Positions 26,701 through 35,350 of a stretch of 64,000 bases of DNA are shown here, one piece after another. The stretch covers positions 17,466,539 through 17,530,538 of the forward strand of contig OX359250.1 of assembly GCA_947179485.1 (NCBI GenBank), in the 5' to 3' direction. A program made the translations under genes and the position numbers. The stretch's first letter is position 1, and each line of letters starts with the position of its first letter. This DNA comes from Allacma fusca (Eukaryota; Arthropoda; Collembola; Symphypleona; Sminthuridae). The notes beneath the pieces were generated by a model. The model saw nothing but the letters and a program-made list of their open reading frames with translations. It searched no databases and was not told the DNA's origin.

Positions 26701-27734
26701 GCAATGCATTTATATCAAAACCGAGACTGCTGCTTCACTGCGGCGAGCGAAAGGGCTATGTAGTCCATTACAAAGCCCTAAAGTACTACCTGGAGATGGG
26801 AATGATTCTGAAAAAGGTCGTTTCGGGATTCAGTTTTGTCGAAGAACCATACTTCAGAGATTATATACTTTTCAACATTGAGCAAAGAAAACTGGCAAAT
26901 ACCGAGTCCCAAAGGGCGCTGGTTAAGCTGTTTTCGAATGCAATATTTGGAAAGAGTCTGCAAAGTAATAAGAATAAATTGATTGTCAAATTTTCCACGT
27001 CATCAGTTCAGGCCGCAAAATTAATGGCCTCACAACGATGCCAAGATTTCACACCCCTTACAAACACACTCAGCATGTTTTTGTTGCGACCGAGGAAGGC
27101 CAAGCTGGACAACCCTATTCAGAGTGGATTCGTTTGCTTGGACCTGGCTAAGGTCCTCTTCTACCAAGGGTACTACCAAAAACTGAAAAAAACGTTTGGT
27201 GATCGGATCAATAATTTATACTCGGACACCGACTGTAGCGTGTGCATAGTGAAGGATCCAGAAAATACGCTGTGGGAGGACATGGTTAGAACGCGAGACC
27301 ACTTTGACTTTTCTCGCATTACACCTGACCATCAAATATTCCAGCAGTTCCCTAACATCCCTAATTTGCGCATGGAAAATGCAGGCAAGGCTGGTTTGTG
27401 GAAAGTGGAATCTCTGGACATAACAGAAGCCGTCACTTTGAAGGGAAAGCAGTACAGTCTGCTCTACTTTGATGGAGAGGAAGATAGGAAGTGCAAGGGG
27501 TTGCCTAAGGCCCAGCTGAAAACGTTTCCGCACGAGCGCTACAAGTCCGTCATTCTCAACAAGGAGCAGGTGTCGTTCAAAATCAACGCAATACGGAGCT
27601 TCAAGCATAAGGTGTACAACATTTCCGTGGACAGAGTTTGTTTCAACTGCTTGGATATTTACCGAGTATACCCAGACAAAAATAATATAAATAAGAGCTA
27701 TCCGCTCGGGCACTATCGCCTTTCATTAATGTAA
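23768..27734 (+). pseudogene. Family B (protein-primed type) DNA polymerase, frameshifted
   Basis: This is the Polinton replicase. I start it at ATG 23768: a 20-codon exon (23768-23827), a 74 bp intron, then an exon from 23902 with a Cys/His zinc-finger-like stretch. Exonuclease motifs: Exo I DFE (codons 25120-25128), Exo II with NSSKFD (Asp at 25600) and Exo III YTMID (Asp at 26148). Polymerase motifs: A, DLNSLY (26439); B, the KLFSNAIFGKS region near 26924-26955; C, YSDTD (27219-27233). The frame closes at 25701 and coding continues in another frame from about 25692. The break is a one-base length change at or beside the five-A run 25679-25683, between Exo II and Exo III. All catalytic acidic residues are present. 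The lesion may be genuine decay, an indel error or slippage. AATAAA signals follow the stop near 27753-27763. Confidence 0.9.
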
Positions 27735-27812
27735 TGTATTGTGTTTGTGTGTAAATAAATAAAACATTGAAAATTCAAATTGATTCAATTCATATTTATT
27801 GCATATAATAAT
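27735..27812. terminator. Shared convergent polyadenylation region
   Basis: The polymerase gene (+) and integrase gene (-) end 78 bp apart. On the plus strand AATAAATAAA follows the polymerase stop. On the minus strand TTTATT near 27795 reads as an AATAAA signal for the integrase block. Confidence 0.6.
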
Positions 27813-28769
27813 TTACATCGGTTGTGGAGGGCGGGACACCAAGTTCAGCTCCGGCTCGTAAAACGAGCTGTTCAAGGGCTCATCTTGTGTGTCCACTAGT
27901 TTATAAGTATAGGGAAACGTTGGCTGTATAGATTTTATCTTGAACAGCTCGCGTCCCCAATTTTCCGAGTATCCCTTGTTGAACAGCAGCTTGGCTTTTG
28001 AAATCCGGACAAGGTCGTTGACTTTAAACCTCGGCCCCCTCCTAGGACGTTTCTTTTCCTCTAGAAACGTTTTATACATATACTCCCACACCGTGTGACT
28101 GTTTCGGGCTGTTACCTCGTTCGGTGTTCTTCCAATGGTTCTGTGGAATGTGTTGTTGTATGCTCCGACAAACGCTTGTAGTACATCTTCATACTTCTTA
28201 GTTTTATTGTAAGTGAGGTAGCGCTGAATTTTCGTAAAAAGGGTTCGAATTAGCCTTTCTACGAGGCTAGATTTGACAACCGAAGTAACATGGTACAGCT
28301 CTACTCGGTTTTGTTTGAGGAATTCTTTGAAGCGGGCATTGGTAAACTCTGTACCGCGGTCAGAGAAAATGTACACGGGGCGAGTGCCCGCCTCAGCGAA
28401 TACGCTCTCGAATGCGGGAATCACTGAGTCCGCACTCTTATCCTTTAACATTCGGCAGTAGGCCTTCTTGGATAAGGCGTCCACCACCACAAGCACATAC
28501 TTGTACCTCCTGTTGTGATACGAAACATTTTGCAAATCTTTCAAATCCGCTGCAAATATTTCGTTCAGGAAGTTGACCATAACTCGTCGGCGAGGAAAAC
28601 GTTTACGAATGGGCTTGTGGAGCGAATACGCATCAAGCATTTGCAATGTGCTAGTCACATCATCCTTGTTTGCAAATTCGGGCCTGTTACGGAGAAACCC
28701 CGATAAGCCCGAGTATGCCCCTGCAAGTCGCTGGTTAACGTACGCGTTTCTTGTCTTTTCTTCGGCCAT
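27813..28769 (-). CDS. Polinton RVE-family integrase
   Basis: This protein of 318 residues is the retroviral-type DDE integrase that would insert the linear element and create the target duplication. The N-terminus carries the family phrase LAGAYSGLSGF and the YSLHKPIRKRF linker. The catalytic triad is visible as D75 (FAADLKDL), D137 (FSDRGTEF) and E171 (SLVERLIRT). A basic C-terminal domain with KVNDLVRISK follows, like the beta-barrel/chromo-like tail of Polinton integrases. The start overlaps the end of the upstream 154-codon gene by 35 nt in another frame, at the 3' end of a four-gene minus-strand block. No lesion is seen. Confidence 0.93.
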   Translation of the reverse strand: MAEEKTRNAYVNQRLAGAYSGLSGFLRNRPEFANKDDVTSTLQMLDAYSLHKPIRKRFPRRRVMVNFLNEIFAADLKDLQNVSYHNRRYKYVLVVVDALSKKAYCRMLKDKSADSVIPAFESVFAEAGTRPVYIFSDRGTEFTNARFKEFLKQNRVELYHVTSVVKSSLVERLIRTLFTKIQRYLTYNKTKKYEDVLQAFVGAYNNTFHRTIGRTPNEVTARNSHTVWEYMYKTFLEEKKRPRRGPRFKVNDLVRISKAKLLFNKGYSENWGRELFKIKSIQPTFPYTYKLVDTQDEPLNSSFYEPELNLVSRPPQPM

Positions 28770-29199
28770 GTTTTTTCGGACGACGACGACCTTTCCCCAC
28801 TTGTCTCGGCTTTCTTTCTCTTAACTTCCTGTCAGACCCTTTGGGCTTTTCTACAGGGTCTTCGACGATCGGTTCGGGTTGTTCGACGCTCGCAGACTTT
28901 TGCGTACTTTCAGCGCTATTTTCCAAATCCTCAAATGTTTTCCAGTCCGGCTCAAATATGGTGTTGTTTTTATCGCTGTACTGCCAGCAGCATAAGCATT
29001 TGCATTGAGGACTCTTTTTGACCTTCTTCTTATGCGTAGGGATAATGGGATTGGTGTCTTCAGGGACTGGCGGAGCCGGCTCTACTGGCTCGGCCGGCGT
29101 ATCTTTTGCCTCGACCGGTTTTTCCTCTTCCTTGCTGTGCAATAGCGGCATCAATTTTTCATACAGATTTGCATCAATAACTTTAAGTACTTGAGCCAT
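28735..29199 (-). CDS. Polinton protein of 154 aa, acidic/proline centre and very basic tail
   Basis: I do not recognise the family. The N-terminus (about 30 residues) looks helical. A proline- and glutamate-rich segment follows, then a short Cys cluster (CKCLCC, about residues 70-75) and a strongly basic C-terminus rich in K/R. RQVGKGRR near the end resembles an adenovirus-type protease site but lacks the second Gly. The position between the 88-aa gene and integrase, the 35 nt overlap with integrase and the 3 nt gap after the 88-aa gene argue that it is a real gene. A nucleic-acid-binding virion or core role is inference from charge. Confidence 0.65.
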   Translation of the reverse strand: MAQVLKVIDANLYEKLMPLLHSKEEEKPVEAKDTPAEPVEPAPPVPEDTNPIIPTHKKKVKKSPQCKCLCCWQYSDKNNTIFEPDWKTFEDLENSAESTQKSASVEQPEPIVEDPVEKPKGSDRKLRERKPRQVGKGRRRPKKHGRRKDKKRVR

Positions 29200-29202
29200 T
29201 AG

Positions 29203-29469
29203 CTAGCCGAAGTAAAGGAGCATTAAAGCTAATTCGAGCCCCAGAATTTCTCGAACGACCGTGCAAGCAGTCCTTTTGACCAACGCAGGATTCTTCGCAA
29301 ATGCTTTCCTAAGACAGCCCTGAAGCTTGAAGCCTTTTTTGGCATTTGCAATACAATCAACCAGGCTTTTGAGTTCAGCACTCGAACACTTATGCACACG
29401 TTTCTTCACCGCCGACTTTTTCGAAAATGCAATCTCCGTCAGGAAATCAATGGTCTTATCTACTCTCAT
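29203..29469 (-). CDS. Small conserved helical Polinton protein (88 aa)
   Basis: The pattern of FLTEI, a lysine-rich helix, then CSSAELKSLVDCIANAKKG resembles the small protein found in many Polintons and adintoviruses, where a conserved 'A-x-x-x-E-h-x-x-L' core is followed by an N-x-h-x-G-like turn. Its role is unknown; nucleic-acid binding has only been guessed from its charge. Its start overlaps the stop of the ATPase gene by 4 nt (ATGA). The next gene starts 3 nt after its stop. Confidence 0.65.
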   Translation of the reverse strand: MRVDKTIDFLTEIAFSKKSAVKKRVHKCSSAELKSLVDCIANAKKGFKLQGCLRKAFAKNPALVKRTACTVVREILGLELALMLLYFG

Positions 29470-30119
29470 TTTGGGGAGTAAACTTCACAAGACGGGCCTG
29501 GGAACAATTCGGACCGGCACCAGTATCTGTACTTTTTATGTTTCGGGTGGAGGTCGATAATCAGTTTGCCCCACTCTTTTCCCACCACCGCTTTTTTATA
29601 AGCATCGAGAAGGAAAGCAGATTCGCCTGGGCAGATTTGACGGGCCAGTGACGTAATCACGGATCTGTCCCTTCCAAAATCAAAGAGGCATGTCCATTGA
29701 GTATTGAGATTTATTTGGCGCATTCCCGGTGCGAAGGCGGACTGTAAGATTAGAATGACAGTTATGCCGCGATGGTGGGCATGTTTTAAAAAGTATTTGG
29801 TTACTAAATCGTTATAGCGGCCCTTTTGGATTTCACTTTGTTGGTCGTCTATAATTAATAAACAATCCGATGTGGTCAACTCCTCAATTTCATCCAGCTT
29901 GTTTGTGTAATGGACTTGGGCATCCTCAGATTGCATTGTGTAAAATTCTGGCTGGAACTCGGAGTAGACATAAACAACCTTTTGAGGTGGGGGATCAAAT
30001 ACCTCCCGTCTCCTTCTGATCATTTCTAACACGAAATACGTTTTGCCGGACATGGTGCTTCCGAGCAACGTCACCGTTGCTGGCGTGGGAATGACAAACG
30101 ATATGTCACCCATCTTCAA
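29466..30119 (-). CDS. FtsK/HerA (A32)-like genome-packaging ATPase
   Basis: This 217-residue protein would power DNA translocation into the capsid. Walker A is GSTMSGKT at residues 20-27. Walker B is CLLIIDDQQS with the acidic pair at about residues 91-92. An arginine-rich helix follows the P-loop. The size fits Polinton packaging ATPases (about 200-260 residues). It is the first gene of the minus-strand block, overlaps the next gene by 4 nt and is transcribed away from the spliced membrane-protein gene at 30385. ATG at 30119 is used; a second ATG two codons later is an alternative. Confidence 0.92.
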   Translation of the reverse strand: MKMGDISFVIPTPATVTLLGSTMSGKTYFVLEMIRRRREVFDPPPQKVVYVYSEFQPEFYTMQSEDAQVHYTNKLDEIEELTTSDCLLIIDDQQSEIQKGRYNDLVTKYFLKHAHHRGITVILILQSAFAPGMRQINLNTQWTCLFDFGRDRSVITSLARQICPGESAFLLDAYKKAVVGKEWGKLIIDLHPKHKKYRYWCRSELFPGPSCEVYSPK

Positions 30120-30384
30120 ACTTGTGAAAACAAATGATCGAGGGAAGACTAAACATGTAACTTAATACATGTGCTCGCTCGGAAGATTGGACCATCGATG
30201 ACTTTCAATTATCATTCCATCTGTGACTGCTCGATAGAAAAGCCGTTTGTGAAGTGCAAGAAGAAAATGAAGCCTGAAATAGGTCTTAATTTTATTCTTA
30301 AAACTTGTGCTCCTGTGTATTTTAAAAGCTTGAGTTTTTAAAAATCGATTTTTATTTACAGGGTGCTTTAATCCCGGAGGGTGC
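30120..30384. promoter_or_regulatory. Divergent intergenic region, ATPase block / membrane protein
   Basis: This 265 bp stretch separates oppositely transcribed genes and must hold both promoters. I see no clear TATA box. A pyrimidine run and CAG directly before 30361 could be an acceptor for an upstream non-coding exon of the plus-strand gene. Confidence 0.4.
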
Positions 30385-30914
30385 ATGGAGTGTGTGTTCG
30401 GGGGGAAGCTGTACATAAAAACCGAGACGGGGTTGGTTTGCTGTATCAAGAATCCGAGTAAGCTGGATGTCAACATTGCGGAAGTGATCTCTCGGGCAGC
30501 TGACTGCTCCGAACCGGAGAAATCAGATAATCTTTTGTTCCACCTGGCAGGTTGGTCGTGAATATTAATTAGCCGTGTAATTGTGTATCGAGAATCAAAT
30601 TGTGCATCTAACCATGAATACTAATTAATTTTAAAGTGGGACTGGCATGTTCTCTTCTGTTGACCATTGCTGGATGGTTGGCCTACTGTTGGTATCGCCG
30701 TCGTCATGGCAGACGCCGAAGAGTGAGATTCCATCAGCCAGAGATGATTCCAATGACACCATTGTGGGGGCACGGGTCCTACAACAGTATGGACTCCTTT
30801 GAGGACGAACTGGACCGTGCTCAGGAGATAATTAATGCATACCGAGCCCCGGAAGTTCAGGAGACTCGTGTGTACGATGTTCCTCCTCCTCCACCACCTC
30901 CACTTCCTCAGTAA
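30385..30914 (+). CDS. Small membrane protein with basic and poly-proline tail, two exons
   Basis: Exons 30385-30550 and 30637-30914 join in phase (phase 1) across an 86 bp GT-AG intron to give about 147 residues. The first 55 residues are polar with several cysteines. A transmembrane helix follows (GLACSLLLTIAGWLAYCWY, about residues 57-75). Next comes a very basic RRRHGRRRR stop-transfer segment, an acidic helix and a seven-proline tract at the C-terminus. The orientation implied is N-out/C-in. It shares its order (polar N-part, one helix, basic patch) with the 101-aa protein at 23409. Poly-proline could bind SH3, WW or profilin-like partners, which is inference. Confidence 0.65.
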
Positions 30915-31140
30915 GTGTGACAATGAGTAACCGAATAAACTGACTACTGGTCAATGAAATTATGAGCTTATATCAATTATTGCATCTGCCCGTTGTTTTT
31001 GATTCTCATCACGTACTATATGCACACGGAGTTTTATTTTCACTCCGAAACATTAATACAATTTCTAACTTTGTACTGTTCACATCTCCATAAAGTCCAT
31101 ACAAGTTTTCATACGACCATAAATTTCACGAAATTCTGGC

Positions 31141-32124
31141 ATGGGTGACTATTGTCAACTTTGTTTCACGGATTTGACCCGCTCGCCGCAAATCGGAAAC
31201 GATTTGCTCTTGATTTGGCCTCTCAAAACCCCAATTTTGCGAGGAGCCGACCATTCCCATTTTACAATGGTCGATGAATTCAGAAGCACTGGACTACTAG
31301 CCTGGAGGAATTTTTCCTGGGTCAACATTGCCAACAACCGTCCATTGGCCAGTGCAAGCCACCATGGTTGTCAGCATGGAATGCACTTGCCGTGCATGCT
31401 CAAGAATTTGGAACAAGTCTTCAACAGTTCGCAGAGGAATGCGGACAGGGACTACACGGTGTGCTGTCACCGTTGCAGTGCTTCGTGTAAATGGTTTTTC
31501 GAGATGGAGACGCATACTGAACCCGAATACATTCTGGACGACTTTGTTGTTGCCAAAAGTAAGTTATTTGAGTGTTTGTATGCAAATATTAACTTTAAAA
31601 TTTGGCATGGTGTATTATGATATCTGTGCTTGCAAGTTAATTAAATGCTACATTGTTTGTTTGCAGTTCCAACAAATGGAGACAAGTTCGGTCCGACAGA
31701 GTACACCCGCGAAGGATTCGCGAAGATGTACCAGAGGCCAGTGGAACAGCGGCGAAGAGATGAACTCTACCCGCCAACGTCACCACCCAACGTTTTTTAC
31801 AGTCCGCCAGCCTCTCCATCGTTGCTGGCGCCGGGTATAGGGCTCTGGAACAACGAAGTCTTCGCTGGGAGTTTCAACCGACGTGCGTCGACTTCCAGCG
31901 TGAGTAGCAGCTCATACAACAATTTCGCTGCCCAACAGAACATGGACGTTGGGGTAGTAATTGATGAGATGGTAAGTGACATGGAAGACCAAAATCGGAA
32001 TCGGGCATATCTTGACCGGCAGGGCCCGCCCTCCGTCGAGATTGTGGCTGAAATCAACTTTGACGTCCCGACGATGTCGCCTGATTCCCTCGAAGAATTG
32101 GAGCAACATTTGAATGGGCAGTGA
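31141..32124 (+). CDS. RING-H2-like protein, two exons (Polinton)
   Basis: Exons 31141-31558 and 31667-32124 join in phase 1 across a 108 bp intron (AA|GTAAGT ... TTGCAG) to give about 291 residues. The N-terminal half shows the spacing C5-x2-C8, then C77-x-H79-x2-H82-x2-C85, then C109-x2-C112, which is the RING-H2 order with an unusually long first loop. The second half is low-complexity (proline, serine and acidic stretches) and probably disordered. A ubiquitin-ligase role against host factors would be typical of viral RING proteins but is inferred. It stands alone between the small membrane protein and the helicase. AATAAA lies just after the stop, at about 32148. A zinc-binding fold other than RING is possible. 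Confidence 0.65.
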
Positions 32125-32357
32125 AAATTGAGTGTTTTTCCGACGTTTAATAAATGCGTGATGGTAAATAAACAATTGTGTGTGGAACATTTTTATTAAT
32201 TTTTGTCAAGTATTTGAAGCATTGTAATAAATATAGAATGAAACATTAAATTGTGAATGATGAGTATTTAATTTATTTACATTTTCATAAAACGCATGAT
32301 CGCATAAATCGACCATGAATAAACTTTACTAAAGTTATTCCGTAAAATTGGATCATG
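32125..32357. terminator. Convergent 3' region between the RING-like gene and helicase
   Basis: This 233 bp AT-rich region contains AATAAA on the plus strand soon after 32124. TTTATT blocks near 32190-32320 read as AATAAA on the minus strand. Confidence 0.5.
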
Positions 32358-33955
32358 TTAGAAAAACGTCTTTGCATTGATTTCTCTCCGCTGCAAATAT
32401 GCAGCCACATTTATCTTAACACTTCTATCTAGATGAGTAAGACGGAGTTCTTCCCGAACCATTGCCAGTTCGGTTGAAGTATAATTAAATCGAGTGTAAC
32501 TTATATGGTCATCCAGCAGCATGATATCGTCAAAACGTTTTGTGCGACTCAGGGAAATGTAATCCATGCCAGGGAACATTTGCTTGTGTCCTAAATAAAC
32601 TGAAATCTTAGGGACTGTCAGGCCTTGCAGGCGATGGACTGTCACAGCATAGCATAGCTGAATTGGAAATTTATTTTTCCAGATAAATTTCGAATCCTCA
32701 TATACACTTGTGTACACCCGGAAAATTGGCACTCCACCGAATTGCTCGGCGTAAAGTCCTGTGTAGCCAGGAAAATCCACAATGATGCAGTAAACACAGC
32801 CGGTCTTGTATATGATTTTCTTTACACTTCCTCGACTAGAGTTTACCAGTCCCATTGACGTGCTAATGGTTTTCAGCAAAATAACGGGAGCGCCTACAGC
32901 GATTCTGAGCATTCCATCGCAGTTGTCAATGGAGACAATCTCGCTCTCGGTGTAACAGCTACTCAGCATTTTCCTGATTCAAAACATTCGCATCTTTAAT
33001 GTATGTCCTCTCGAACGAATTTCAAACGTACTTACGAGTTGTGAGCGTTGACTTGCTTGTTCAAAGGAAACGCGTGAATGCGGAGCTTGAACGTTTCGTG
33101 TTCCTCATTCGACAATCGCGACTTCATGCGACTCCTCAAGTAGTCGACGTCGTCGGCTTGGCAAGCTCCCTTTCTTATCTTGTCCAGAAACTTGCGAAAT
33201 TACATGTCGTTATCCTGTCGGTATACATTTCGAAAAACAAAGGTGGTGGTAAATTGTCTGTAGAGCTGATAGCCTGCCACTAGGTGAGGCGAGTCCGCCG
33301 GTGGATCAGTAAAGAGCCTTTGATCTCCTACCGGTCCGATTTGGTATACGTCTCCCATAAGTACCACACTTTTGGAAGCAAAGGGCTGGTCTTTTTCCGT
33401 AAATGAGACCCGCTTTAGGATTTTGTCAATGAGTTGTAGCATATTCTTGCCCACAAACGGAATCTCATCTATCAGTATAAACTGTGTCCAACGAAGTGTC
33501 ATCGCCTTCCTGGATGTTATGTTAAAATGTGCGAGAAATTCGGCTTGATCCTCGGGTTTCAAGTATTGAGGAATACCAAAGGCAGAATGTAAGGTTGAGC
33601 CGCCAAGCACAAGCGCGGCGTTTCCCGTGTAAGCGGCAGCAATGTAATTGAACACACGTGTCTTCTGCTTGTGCTGTTGAAGTAGGTACTTTATATGATG
33701 ACCCAGCACAGATTTACCGGCTCCCGCCGTACCCTGACATACAATTCGTAAAGGACTCTTGAGCTGGTCTAACTCTGACTTTTTCAAATGAGATCTGACC
33801 TCATCTAGAATTTGACGCTGCTGCAAACTAAGATCGCTTTCGGGAATCGCAGGTTTCTCTAAGCCTGGATTTACCGAATTCCTTGCCCAGTGCCTGAGAG
33901 TTCCAGGGTGCAGGTCTTCCATGGTCTCGGTCAGTTTGTAAATTAACTCGAGCAT
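32358..33955 (-). pseudogene. Pif1/RecD-like SF1 helicase with an in-frame stop
   Basis: I place exons at 33955-33036 and 32973-32358 (phase 2; 62 bp intron with GTAAGT donor) for about 511 codons. Motif I is GTAGAGKS (residues 75-82). Motif II is LIDEIPFVG and motif III is VVLMGDVYQIGP. The post-stop part has the family's FLDKIRKG...FPLNKQVNAHN region. Exon 2 holds AVTVHRLQGLT and YISLSRTKRF, the Pif1-type motif VI area. A TAA codon at 33202-33200 interrupts exon 1, with coding similarity continuing in the same frame, so it is a nonsense change and not an intron. It is probably inactive unless the base is an error. A helicase is not universal in Polintons, so this is an accessory replication gene. 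Confidence 0.85.
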
Positions 33956-34285
33956 ACAAAGACAACGCCGAACCCGGGTCGAACCGTGGGAAAGTCCGAA
34001 AAGTCGGGTTCCCACACAGGTGACTCATAATACCCGCAGAAAAGCGTGGGAACCTACCTGTTGCGGGATTCCCACCGTATTCGGGAATCAAGATATGAGA
34101 TAGAAAGCTGTATAAAAGCCCCGAATTTGCAGCCAGAAGTCGCTCACAGTCTGAAAAGCAATTGCCTAATCTCTCTGTCGCAGCCAGTCTATTCTTTCGA
34201 CCTCCAAACCCTCAGAATTTTGCAGTGAACACCTGACATTTCCTCTAAACCCTTGTCTACTCCGAGTCGTTTCTCCGAACACAAA
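33956..34285. promoter_or_regulatory. Divergent promoter with TATA box and clustered GTGGGAA/kB-like motifs
   Basis: TATAAAAG sits at 34111-34118, about 170 bp before the ATG of the plus-strand gene. Upstream lie CGTGGGAAA (33985), GGGTTCCCACAC (34006), CGTGGGAAC (34045), GGGATTCCCACC (34065) and GGGAATC (34083), plus a perfect AP-1 core TGACTCA at 34021. The repeated GTGGGAA cores in both orientations fit CSL/Su(H) sites. The GGGATTCCCA type also fits Rel/NF-kB. Which factor binds, if any, is inference. Confidence 0.55.
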
Positions 34286-34997
34286 ATGCAGGAAAGTGAA
34301 GACACTGCCGGACCATCGTCCAGGAACATTCCCAGCCTAAAATCACTGGCAGACTTGGGTGCAAGCAAGCAGGAAAACTCTGTGGGCTACGACACATCCA
34401 GCACTTGGTCGTTTTTCGAAAACGACAAAGAGAGCTTTCATGTAAGTCTAGCATTTGATTTTCCTAACCGAACCTCGTGGTTACCTTAGAAATTCGTTTT
34501 TACAGATTGACCACAGCATAGTTGCTAGGACAGCTGTCAACGGCCACCACCGATGTGAATTTGTGTATTTGGGTAAAAAGAACAAATCTGGAGGGGTCAC
34601 TGTGGTCAAGTTCAGCGTGTTTGAGGGAACTTTGCTTCTTGAATTCATCACAAAGTTATTGGACGAGATTTCCATACACTTTGAGTACTACAAAAAGCAA
34701 ACTATTCCATTCTTCGAATCAAATCCGTCACGAGCCTTCGACACGATTGATCCGGAAAACAGGGACGCCTTTTGGGAGCATCCTGATATCGAGTTGGAGT
34801 CGGTACGCGGACGCGTGCTATTCAACAGGATTCAAGGAAATTTCCAACTTGTTCTCAACTGCCCGGTCAGTTCGGAAATTACTAAAAAGCTAAAGGGCTG
34901 GAATGGCCCGACACTGTTTCTTTCCCACCTCGGTGTCAAGCATCTTGAGGCGTTCCTTATTGAACTGGCCGGGCCCAACATTACCCAACTTGACTAG
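34286..34997 (+). CDS. Unrecognised Polinton protein, 215 aa, two exons
   Basis: Exons 34286-34441 and 34506-34997 join at phase 0 across a 64 bp intron (T|GTAAGT ... TTTTACAG) to give about 215 residues. The first 50 residues are serine- and acid-rich and likely disordered. The rest looks like a mixed alpha/beta globular domain with several aromatic residues and no membrane segment. A TATA box lies 170 bp upstream. It sits between the helicase, which it diverges from, and the capsid block. I find no motif that identifies it. A DNA-binding replication accessory or a minor virion protein are both possible. Confidence 0.6.
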
Positions 34998-35350
34998 TGT
35001 TATGTAATAACAACTGTAAATAGAGCAGTATATATGTATATACACGCTTCTGTGTGTGATTTATAAAATCATATTTTGTGACAATTATTGTTCTTCTCAA
35101 TTTTATTGTCTTCTTAAATGGTCGAAAAGTACGGGGGAAAAAATCTGGTCTTAACTAGCTTCTTTAATTTAATATATTCTAAACATTTGTAAATATATGT
35201 ATTTTGTAAGTTGGACGAAAAATGATAAAGCTGTACATACAAGATTCAGTGTAGGGGGAAAATCAATAAAATCATGTACATAGTCTAAAAAAATGTGGAT
35301 ATAATATCTTGCACGGAGATCTAACGGTCATTCAAGAATTAGAATGCAAC
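34998..35350. other. AT-rich spacer before the capsid block
   Basis: No gene is seen. The region holds likely polyadenylation sequences of the 215-aa gene and must contain the promoter of the capsid block. TATATATGTATATA near 35025 could be a TATA element or simple sequence. Confidence 0.45.

Noticed and set aside
28273-28824. Plus-strand frames of 60-83 codons opposite the integrase
   Set aside because: They are antisense shadows of the integrase and the basic 154-aa gene.
33035-33203. A second intron in the helicase to explain the stop at 33202
   Set aside because: The reading frame and helicase similarity continue directly after the TAA in the same frame, so a nonsense change is simpler than an intron ending a few bases later.
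32999-33283. 94-codon plus-strand frame
   Set aside because: It is the antisense of conserved helicase sequence and the helicase intron.
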